A stretch of DNA of 10,970 bases, from contig JACDDG010000044.1 in NCBI GenBank assembly GCA_013817115.1, positions 1 through 10,970 on the forward strand. Direction: 5' to 3'. Position 1 is the stretch's first letter. Each line of letters opens with the position of its first letter. This document shows positions 5,142-10,970 of this stretch, piece after piece. This DNA is from Parachlamydiaceae bacterium (GTDB lineage: Bacteria; Chlamydiota; Chlamydiia; Chlamydiales; Parachlamydiaceae). Made by a program: the position numbers and the translations under genes. Below the pieces are notes generated by a model, which searched no databases, was not told the DNA's origin, and saw only the letters and a list, made by a program, of their open reading frames with translations.

Positions 5142-7286
5142 ATGAATATAAATACTGGAATTAAATCAGATTATCGTGATCCTAATATCGTCGTTAATAA
5201 AGAAGATAAAAAATCTGAAGTTAGTTCAGGGGTTATAAAGCAAGGGATAACTCTGGAATTATGTCCAATTGACAAAGATATAGCAATAAAATCTGTGAAA
5301 ACTCAAATAGCAATTCATAAAGTTAAAACTGATACAAACAATAAACTAGCGGGCATTCATATTGTTGTTTATAGTGAGATTTTTAAATCACTTTTACCAA
5401 AAGGATTTCTCGATGTTATTAAGCAGGGTAAATCCGGAACCCCTGAACTTTGGAGTAAAGATCAAGATTTTGATAGTAAAATAATTGATAATCTTATCTT
5501 GGCTTTTAAAGAAAAAAGGATTATTAGTATTGTAAGTGCTGAGGGTGCAGAATTTAAACGAATACAATACAAGAGTGAGTTAGGAGAAATATTACATAAA
5601 AAAACTCTCGATATAACCAAATCTGAAATTATTGATTTGGCATTTCAGCATAATTGTTCTGAATTAGATGAAAAAGATCAAAATAATCTTGAAAAATTAA
5701 TTATTAAATATGTTGACTTTATCGGCGTTAGTCAAAGAAATTTTTTAAAAATCTTGAAGAAAAGTAGTAAAACAACGAATTTATCTGATAACTCACCAGA
5801 AAGTAGGATGATAAAAAATTTTTTGAATGAAATCACGGAACAAATGCGAATTAATATTGAAGATTGCATTGCAGAAGGGGAGTCGAAAAGAATAGCGCAT
5901 CATGAGGATCCGATAGGAGAAAACACAATCGTAATTACGACAACTTCCTCTGGTGGAGCACATCGCTCTATCGCAAATGTTATTGATCAAAGTCTTACTG
6001 ATAGAGAAATCCCTCATGTTGTGCTTAATGAAAGTAATTTAGTCGAGGAAGACAATCTAAAAAAATTCGTTGGAATTTCTAGAAATGATGTTTTTAATAA
6101 GATATCTCAACAATGCAGTCAGATGGATTACGGGAAAAAGCTGAAACAGCTTGATGATTATTTAAATCAATACGATCCTGATAATTATATGGATGAACTG
6201 AGAAAATCAGTTGGGAATTCAAAATTTATTGTGTCTACTTCTCACCATCCTGAAAATGTACGTCTTGTCGCTGAAAAATCCAAACGTATTTGTTTTCAAG
6301 TTTGTGATTTTGGAGAATTACCCGACAAGCTAGAGAGTTTAGCCAGAACAATATCTAAATTTAATTTAAAAGGAATAACTTTTTTCACTCCTTCCAAGCA
6401 TAGCAAATTAAATGTGACTCCTTCCAAGTATAGAAAATCAAATATTAATGAAGGTCTGCTGCCTTTAGCGGCGCCAGGAAAGGGTCAAAAAGATCGCAAG
6501 GAATCATCGGTAGAAATCAAAACAAACAGTACAATAAATGACAAATATGAAAAAAGATTAGCCAATTATCAAAAATTTACTCAAATTCAAAGATATCCAG
6601 TTCACAGCGCATTTTTAAAAGAAGATGAGGAGTTTATAATTGAAACCAAAGCTCAATTGGGTATCCGACAAGATGCAAAATTATGGATTTTGACGATGGG
6701 AAGTCAAGGTGTCGGTGGAGTCCTTAAAAATTATATAACAGCAATAATTGAAGGGAAGCTTTTAGATATCAAGCAAGAAGGTAATAATGAAAAATTAGAT
6801 GTCGCTGTCCTTTGTGGAACCAATGAGTCCTTGGTTAGCCAATTGCAAGTTTACTGCAATCAAAAAATTGATGAGGTTTGTAAGGGCGAAGAAGATCTTT
6901 CGTCTGCCATTAAACTCCAAGAATTGTTAGTCTTTACACCTTTAAAAAAACTTGAATTGCCTCAAGTTGCTGCATTAGGCAAATCTTGTTCCGCATTTTT
7001 GAGTAAACCTGGTGGTGGAACTACTGCAGAAGCATTGATGGGTGGTCTTCCCATGTTGATCCATAGAGAAAAAAAACATCATTGGGAATTTGGTAACATC
7101 AAAACATTAATAGAGAATGGAGCTACAGAGGTCACTTCTGTAGAAAATTTCTATCAACTGGCTAAAAATGTAACTCCGGTAATAACTCCCGATTTGTTAG
7201 GGGAGGAAGATGCTGTAGATTATGCTATACATGCTCTTTGGCAACTTGAAATGGAAAGGCCAAAAGAAAGTGCTGACAAAAAATAA
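5142..7286 (+). CDS. Glycosyltransferase-like protein (GT-B, MGDG-synthase/MurG type) with unknown N-terminal half
   Basis: The 714-residue product has two parts. Residues 1-230 are polar, Lys/Asn/Ile-rich and unrecognised, without signal peptide or membrane helix. From about 261 a GT-B fold is visible: a first strand NTIVITTTSSGGAHRS (261-276) with the glycine loop of MurG/MGDG-synthase enzymes; then VSTSHHPENVRLV and a CFQVCDFGELP strand typical of the acceptor half. The donor-half start WILTMGSQGVGG follows. The diagnostic SKPGGGTTAEALMGGLP begins at 621, and HHWEFGN (646-652) then LIENGATEV match the sugar-nucleotide side of the family. Known relatives move a sugar from UDP- or lipid-linked donors to lipids or peptidoglycan precursors; the substrate here is unknown. 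A linker at 416-435 contains a 10-residue tandem duplication. The ATG follows AGGCGG. Its setting beside an F-box gene makes a host-directed role possible, but a lipid enzyme is equally possible. Confidence 0.72.
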   Translation: MNINTGIKSDYRDPNIVVNKEDKKSEVSSGVIKQGITLELCPIDKDIAIKSVKTQIAIHKVKTDTNNKLAGIHIVVYSEIFKSLLPKGFLDVIKQGKSGTPELWSKDQDFDSKIIDNLILAFKEKRIISIVSAEGAEFKRIQYKSELGEILHKKTLDITKSEIIDLAFQHNCSELDEKDQNNLEKLIIKYVDFIGVSQRNFLKILKKSSKTTNLSDNSPESRMIKNFLNEITEQMRINIEDCIAEGESKRIAHHEDPIGENTIVITTTSSGGAHRSIANVIDQSLTDREIPHVVLNESNLVEEDNLKKFVGISRNDVFNKISQQCSQMDYGKKLKQLDDYLNQYDPDNYMDELRKSVGNSKFIVSTSHHPENVRLVAEKSKRICFQVCDFGELPDKLESLARTISKFNLKGITFFTPSKHSKLNVTPSKYRKSNINEGLLPLAAPGKGQKDRKESSVEIKTNSTINDKYEKRLANYQKFTQIQRYPVHSAFLKEDEEFIIETKAQLGIRQDAKLWILTMGSQGVGGVLKNYITAIIEGKLLDIKQEGNNEKLDVAVLCGTNESLVSQLQVYCNQKIDEVCKGEEDLSSAIKLQELLVFTPLKKLELPQVAALGKSCSAFLSKPGGGTTAEALMGGLPMLIHREKKHHWEFGNIKTLIENGATEVTSVENFYQLAKNVTPVITPDLLGEEDAVDYAIHALWQLEMERPKESADKK
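6387..6446 (+). repeat. In-frame 30-bp tandem duplication
   Basis: Two adjacent 30-bp units (6387-6416 and 6417-6446) encode TPSKHSKLNV and TPSKYRKSNI in the linker between the two halves of the GT-B fold. The first 12 bases of each unit are identical and later bases have diverged, so the duplication is not recent. Confidence 0.8.
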
Positions 7287-7405
7287 AAAGGGAATTGTAA
7301 ATTGATTTCCTGCGAACACCAGGGTATATTCATAGTGAATTTGCCTCCTTCTTCGCAACCTATACTTTTAATTGCCTTAATCCTCTCATTTGCGAGTTTT
7401 TTCAG

Positions 7406-7435
7406 TTGCATTTCGGATTGCGATTGGTGTACACT
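7406..7435 (+). promoter_or_regulatory. Promoter candidate of rpmH-rnpA-helicase operon
   Basis: TTGCAT (7406-7411), an 18-base spacer and TACACT (7430-7435) would start transcription near 7442, about 40 bases before rpmH. It marks the right border of the accessory insert. The preceding gene ends at 7286, so 194 bases separate the two units. Confidence 0.45.
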
Positions 7436-7480
7436 GATCATAACGTATATATATCAACCATTTAAGTAAGGGATACCGCC

Positions 7481-7618
7481 GTGAAACGCACATATCAAGG
7501 AAGCAAACGGTGCCGCAAGTCTGTTCATGGCTTTCGAAAAAGAATGTCAACAGCCAATGGCCGCAAAATTATCAATAATCGACGTCGCCAAGGTCGCAAG
7601 CAACTCACGCGAGTGTGA
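7481..7618 (+). CDS. rpmH: 50S ribosomal protein L34
   Basis: A 45-codon gene with a GTG start at 7481 and TGA at 7616-7618. The product is the classical L34: [10 protein letters not shown], then [19 protein letters not shown] split over 11-29, [10 protein letters not shown], and LTRV. It is extremely rich in Arg/Lys and binds 23S rRNA. GTG is the true start because it places Met exactly at the universal MKRT opening; AAGGGA lies 9 bases upstream. Its stop overlaps the GTG start of rnpA by four bases. rpmH-rnpA is one of the most conserved bacterial gene pairs. Confidence 0.97.
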   Translation: MKRTYQGSKRCRKSVHGFRKRMSTANGRKIINNRRRQGRKQLTRV

Positions 7619-7956
7619 TACATACTGGTGTGTATAGCTTTCCAAAGAAATTGCGCCTCCGATTGCGCAAGGACTTCTTGCGAATGTCATCGGGCAATAA
7701 GCGCTATAATGGCGCTTTTTTTGCGATCGATGCCCGCAAAAATGGCTTGGAAGTAACTCGTATTGGAATAACCGTCACTAGGCGCTTTGGCGATGCGCAC
7801 CGTCGTAATCGTTTTAAGCGCCTTGTACGCGAAGCTTTTCGGCTTTGTCAGCAAGACCTCATAAAAGGGGTCGATCTCAATATCCGTCCTTATCCACGCA
7901 ATTTTCAGCTAACTATGCAGCAAGTGCAAGCTGAGCTTCTCCGTTTTTTTAAATGA
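7615..7956 (+). CDS. rnpA: Ribonuclease P protein component
   Basis: The 113-residue basic protein has the RnpA core: a [13 protein letters not shown] opening (9-21), [14 protein letters not shown] (49-62) and the RNR signature [13 protein letters not shown] (64-76) that contacts the RNase P RNA. With that RNA it trims 5' leaders from tRNA precursors. Length is close to other chlamydial RnpA. The GTG start (7615-7617) lies inside the rpmH stop as GTGA, so the genes are translationally coupled; the first few residues before the conserved core are not conserved and a slightly later start cannot be excluded. The stop overlaps the helicase ATG by four bases (ATGA). Confidence 0.95.
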   Translation: MIHTGVYSFPKKLRLRLRKDFLRMSSGNKRYNGAFFAIDARKNGLEVTRIGITVTRRFGDAHRRNRFKRLVREAFRLCQQDLIKGVDLNIRPYPRNFQLTMQQVQAELLRFFK

Positions 7957-9953
7957 TGAACAAACCACAGCAACTTGCCGTAGAAACTGTAGAAGGGCGA
8001 GTTCTTGTTTTAGCCGGAGCTGGCTGTGGTAAAACGCGTGTTTTAACCCACAGAATGGCGCACTTAATCGGCAATCTCGGGGTTTCTCCACAATCTATTT
8101 TAGGGCTAACTTTTACAAATAAAGCTGCCGTGGAAATGCGCCATCGCATGTCAGGGTTGCTTGACGAAAAGCTTGCAGGAGAAGTAACCTTAGCAACTTT
8201 TCATAGTTTCTGTTTACAGGTTCTTCGTGGTGATATCGAACGGCTTGGCTATACCTCCCGGTTCACCCTGTATAATGAAAAAGATGTCAACAGGCTGATG
8301 AACTACATCACGCGCGATATTTTAACGCATCATGGCGATCTTCCTTCATTTAGCAAGGCTGAAGCGCTCATTCAAAAAGCAAAAAATCAGGGGAAGCGTC
8401 CACACGAGCTCGTTGACGAGTCTTCCAAATGGCACGAGCATTTTGCACGTACGCTCTATAGTCGCCTGGATGATGCAATGCGCGCCCACAATGCCGTAGA
8501 TTTCGATCGACTGCTAAGTCTAACCGTCGATCTTTTTGAAAATCATCCGGATTTACTTGCTTCATATCAAGAGAGGTATCGTTATATTATGGTGGATGAG
8601 TACCAAGATACGAATCCCGTCCAATATAGGTTAGCAGCTCTCCTTTCGGGTAAATATAATAATTTATGTGTAGTAGGGGATGACGATCAATCGATTTATG
8701 GTTGGCGCGGAGCCGAAGTGCGTAATATTCTTGAATTCGATAATGCTAAAGTTATTACTCTTGAGCAAAATTACCGTTCTACGAATACTATTCTACGTGC
8801 AGCCAACGCCATCATTCAGAAAAATACTGAAAGACGGGAAAAAGTTTTATGGAGCGAATGTGGGGAGGGAGAGCTTCTAGAAGTGTTTGTCGCTGAAAAT
8901 GAAGGTCGTGAAGCAGAAGCTGTTGTTAAACGGATTTTGAGGCTTCGGGAGAAAGAAAACTTGAAATGGAGAGATATAGCCATCCTATACCGTTCTAATG
9001 CTCTCTCTAGAAAATTTGAAGTAGCTTTAACCAAGCAAGCTTGGAAAGGCTCCCATGGGTGGAATTTAGGGATTCCCTATAAAATTCATGGAAGCACAGA
9101 ACTTTATGAAAGACGTGAAGTTAAAGATCTACAGGCCTATTTGCGAGTCATTGTTGACCCTTTAGATCAGGAAGCTCTGTTAAGAATCATCAATCAGCCA
9201 CGTAGGGGTGTCGGTGAAAGTTCTTTAAATGCCCTGACAGGGCATAATCGAACACATAACCTTCCACTTTGGGATGTAATCCGAGAAGTTTTGAAAGATG
9301 ACGATTCTACCGGGATAATACAAGAGACGCTATCTCCGCAAGCCCGTGAAGGCTTAAAGGATTTTGTAAAAATTATTGATGAAGCCTCGTTTCGTTTCTC
9401 GACCCAATCGTTAGCTACAACTTTTGAATGGTTGATTGAGCGAATCGTTTACAAAAGAGCGATTAAGGAAGAGGTGAAGAGTGTTCAAATGCGTGATTTC
9501 AAGTGGCAAAACGTTTTGGAGTTTGCTAATATATTATCCGCATTTGAACAACAGCAATTAGTCACGGGGCGCTCCGGGGATTCTTTTTCGCAGTTAGTCG
9601 ACTTCGTCGGTAATTTTCCTTTAGGGAACTATTCTGCGGGATCCGGAGATGAAAATGATCCAGCCGAGGATAAGGTGCAGTTGATGACATTTCACAGTGC
9701 CAAAGGATTAGAATTCCCTGCATGTTTTTTAGTGGGAATTGAAGATCACATAATTCCGCATGAAAAAAGTATTATTGAGAATGGTGTGGATGAAGAGCGA
9801 CGCCTTATGTATGTTGCTGTGACACGTGCGATGAAGCATCTTACGTTAAGTATGTCTGCTAAACGTTTACGCATGGGCAAAGAAGAGGTGGTTCGACCCT
9901 CTCGTTTTTTATTCGATATCCCGCAAGAGCTTCTGCATAAAACAGAGCCATGA
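7953..9953 (+). CDS. uvrD: ATP-dependent DNA helicase, UvrD/Rep/PcrA type (SF1A)
   Basis: The 666-residue protein shows all SF1A motifs in order: the Q-motif region NKPQQLAV near the start, Walker A AGAGCGKT (21-28), Ia LTFTNKAAVEMR (52-63), Ib TFHSFC (82-87), Walker B VDEYQDTN (214-221), III GDDDQSIYGWRGA (242-254), IV LEQNYRS (270-276), V LMTFHSAKGLE (577-587) and VI EERRLMYVAVTRA (614-626). It unwinds DNA 3' to 5' in repair or replication restart. The C-terminus ends about 40 residues after motif VI, so the tail domain of PcrA/UvrD is missing and the length is closer to Rep. A few extra residues lie before GIPYKIHGS compared with typical members. Start is ATG at 7953, overlapping rnpA; a second ATG at 7956 is equally possible. 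The gene is coupled to rpmH-rnpA, an unusual partner for that pair. Confidence 0.95.
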   Translation: MMNKPQQLAVETVEGRVLVLAGAGCGKTRVLTHRMAHLIGNLGVSPQSILGLTFTNKAAVEMRHRMSGLLDEKLAGEVTLATFHSFCLQVLRGDIERLGYTSRFTLYNEKDVNRLMNYITRDILTHHGDLPSFSKAEALIQKAKNQGKRPHELVDESSKWHEHFARTLYSRLDDAMRAHNAVDFDRLLSLTVDLFENHPDLLASYQERYRYIMVDEYQDTNPVQYRLAALLSGKYNNLCVVGDDDQSIYGWRGAEVRNILEFDNAKVITLEQNYRSTNTILRAANAIIQKNTERREKVLWSECGEGELLEVFVAENEGREAEAVVKRILRLREKENLKWRDIAILYRSNALSRKFEVALTKQAWKGSHGWNLGIPYKIHGSTELYERREVKDLQAYLRVIVDPLDQEALLRIINQPRRGVGESSLNALTGHNRTHNLPLWDVIREVLKDDDSTGIIQETLSPQAREGLKDFVKIIDEASFRFSTQSLATTFEWLIERIVYKRAIKEEVKSVQMRDFKWQNVLEFANILSAFEQQQLVTGRSGDSFSQLVDFVGNFPLGNYSAGSGDENDPAEDKVQLMTFHSAKGLEFPACFLVGIEDHIIPHEKSIIENGVDEERRLMYVAVTRAMKHLTLSMSAKRLRMGKEEVVRPSRFLFDIPQELLHKTEP

Positions 9954-10002
9954 GGTATTTAACATTTAGCGTTAGCATTCTAGTCTAGTATCATTCCGAG
10001 AT

Positions 10003-10437
10003 GTGAACAGCCCTAAAACTCAGCAAAAATGTAGCAGATCCCCTCAAGATGCTTATGTGATGGCTGCATGGCATATGGAAAAGAGGTGTCGTATATTAGA
10101 AATTATATTTGACGTAGGTGCAAAGCACTTCCAAGGATTTACTCAATTTATGATAAACGATTGTGTCAGCGCAGTAGAAGGGTTTCTTTTTAAGGGTTCA
10201 TTAAAATTCTCTCAATATGCTCATATTTCACCACTGCCTCAATTACCAGTTATTCCCAAAAAGAGAAACTTGCCTGGGAACAAATTTAAACATATAGCGA
10301 AGATTTTAAATCCCATGGTTGATCTTAACATTTACTTTGATGGCGGTTGGGTAAAAAATGAATCTGTTTCATTAAATACTGTTTTAAACTGTATGGATCT
10401 TACTGCTGATTACATAAATTTTTCTGGCAGTCATTAA
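10003..10437 (+). CDS. Hypothetical protein, doubtful orphan frame
   Basis: A 144-codon frame with a GTG start and no Shine-Dalgarno sequence in front; the frame upstream is closed by TAG at 9973-9975. The product has no signal peptide or membrane helix and no motif that I recognise. The composition is that of a real protein rather than a shadow: mixed hydrophobic core, Trp, Gly and Pro at plausible density, including FDVGAKHFQGFTQF and a KKRNLPGNKFKHIAKIL stretch. It lies directly before a truncated LRR gene running the other way and overlaps its 3' end by about 38 bases, so it may be the surviving C-terminal part of a gene that lost its start. It could also be non-coding. Confidence 0.35.
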   Translation: MNSPKTQQKCSRSPQDAYVMAAWHMEKRCRILEIIFDVGAKHFQGFTQFMINDCVSAVEGFLFKGSLKFSQYAHISPLPQLPVIPKKRNLPGNKFKHIAKILNPMVDLNIYFDGGWVKNESVSLNTVLNCMDLTADYINFSGSH

Positions 10438-10891
10438 TCTTAAGTGTCTGTAGATTTTTACAACGCAAAGCTAGACTGATTAGAGATTTATCAGTGAGTT
10501 GTCCGGCTCCATGAAGAATAAGATTTTGGAGTTTTGGTGAAGAATTAGCTAATTGTTGAATATTGTCATCAGTAATAAAATCTAGATCTTCTTTCAAATT
10601 ATAGGCCTCAAATGATCCGTAGCCTGGAAATGAAAACAACCTGTTGCGATTTTGCACATCTATATCCGTAGGGTTAGATATGTTTATAGAGACATCGTCA
10701 AAATGACTCAATTCAGACAGTCTACGGATTGTAAAATTATTATCTAATTCAAGATAGTCGGTGGATCCTTGATTTAGCAATTCTTTAAAAATAATAGGTT
10801 CATTTGCTGCTATGTAGAAAGCTTTAGATGTAAGGGCGAAATCCGCAATCGTCCACCAAGAAGGTGATTCTTTAATTAAAATACTTAAAAC
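10400..10891 (-). pseudogene. Truncated F-box/leucine-rich-repeat protein gene
   Basis: Reading the minus strand from 10891 down to 10400 gives an open frame that begins inside an F-box-like segment (VLSILIKI, then WWTIADFALTSKAFYIAA). It then passes through a spacer and reaches two leucine-rich repeats of the FBXL type: ITDDNIQQLANSSPKLQNLIL followed by LTDKSLISLALRCKNLQTLKI and NDCQ. The frame is stopped by TAG at 10894-10892 just upstream of the F-box helix, where foreign-looking sequence begins, so the usual LPxE opening and start codon are missing. At the other end the repeat series stops after NDCQ with a short unrelated tail. Downstream TTG or ATG starts could express a fragment, but the domain is incomplete at both ends. 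In intact form such proteins pair an F-box with LRR substrate binding. Confidence 0.65.
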
Positions 10892-10970
10892 CTATGACCG
10901 CAAAATCCCGTTGGATTTTGCTTCGACCTATCTCGCGAACGTTTTACGAGAATTTATAACTATCTTAGCA
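10892..10970. mobile_element. Probable end of an insertion element (partial)
   Basis: From 10892 the F-box/LRR reading frame is replaced by different sequence to the window edge. It includes a perfect 9-bp hairpin, GCAAAATCC (10900-10908) with GGATTTTGC (10913-10921). A minus-strand frame enters from outside, reads AKIVINSRKTFAR and stops with TAG at 10930-10928, which could be a transposase C-terminus. The second end is not in the window, so the type of element cannot be named and a simple rearrangement is an alternative. Confidence 0.35.
10900..10921. repeat. Perfect 9-bp inverted repeat near the window end
   Basis: GCAAAATCC and GGATTTTGC flank a four-base loop CGTT. No U tract follows on either strand, so it is more like a subterminal repeat of a mobile element than a terminator. 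Confidence 0.6.

Noticed and set aside
7287..7320. Possible terminator after the glycosyltransferase-like gene (GGAA...TTCC)
   Set aside because: The stem is only about four pairs and no U tract follows.
7220..7441. Minus-strand 73-codon frame between the glycosyltransferase gene and rpmH
   Set aside because: It overlaps the end of the glycosyltransferase gene and the rpmH promoter, and its product shows no family features.
7335..7469. Plus-strand GTG frame of 44 residues with a hydrophobic stretch ending in FFSC, resembling a small lipoprotein signal
   Set aside because: No basic N-terminus, weak ribosome binding site, and it overlaps the likely rpmH promoter; the resemblance is probably chance.
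8680..8880. Plus-strand frame inside the helicase gene
   Set aside because: Out-of-frame shadow; helicase motifs III and IV are encoded in the main frame over the same bases.

Overview
The window looks like a chromosomal segment of an environmental, amoeba-associated chlamydia (Parachlamydiaceae-like, for example Protochlamydia, Parachlamydia or Neochlamydia). The 45-residue cysteine-free ribosomal protein L36 is almost the chlamydial form by eye. rpmJ-rpsN and rpmH-rnpA lie close together, as I remember for Chlamydia. There are also eukaryote-like F-box and leucine-rich-repeat genes typical of the amoeba-infecting members. The genus is inferred, because no database search was possible.

Layout. 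Bases 1-163 are the 3' end of a glycogen phosphorylase gene on the + strand. Bases 164-932 hold no protein gene. They contain a 160-bp palindromic MITE-like element, a minus-strand terminator and AT-rich DNA with short repeats. Bases 933-3285 are a minus-strand block, in transcription order rpmJ (L36), rpsN (S14), terminator, an Asp23/Gls24-family protein, a two-pass membrane protein resembling the AmaP anchor, and mnmM (tRNA wobble-uridine methyltransferase). Bases 3364-7405 are an accessory insert between two housekeeping promoters. It holds an F-box protein gene, a second palindromic element, a lone element end, and a 714-residue protein with a GT-B glycosyltransferase half (MGDG-synthase/MurG-like) behind an unrecognised N-terminal half. 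Bases 7406-9953 are the tightly overlapped + strand operon rpmH-rnpA-UvrD/Rep-type helicase. Bases 9954-10970 are a decay zone: an orphan 144-codon frame, a truncated F-box/LRR gene on the minus strand, and what looks like the end of an insertion element running off the window.

How the genes fit together. The housekeeping genes serve translation (L36, S14, L34, RNase P protein, tRNA modification), DNA repair or replication (helicase) and glycogen breakdown. The Asp23/AmaP-like pair is probably a membrane-anchored envelope-associated module. The F-box protein, the F-box/LRR relic and perhaps the glycosyltransferase-like protein are candidates for proteins that act on the amoeba host. That role is inferred from domain type and context and is not shown by the sequence. 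The most unusual items are the palindromic element family, with an arm-to-arm compensating base change between copies, and the accessory insert that separates two ribosomal-protein operons.
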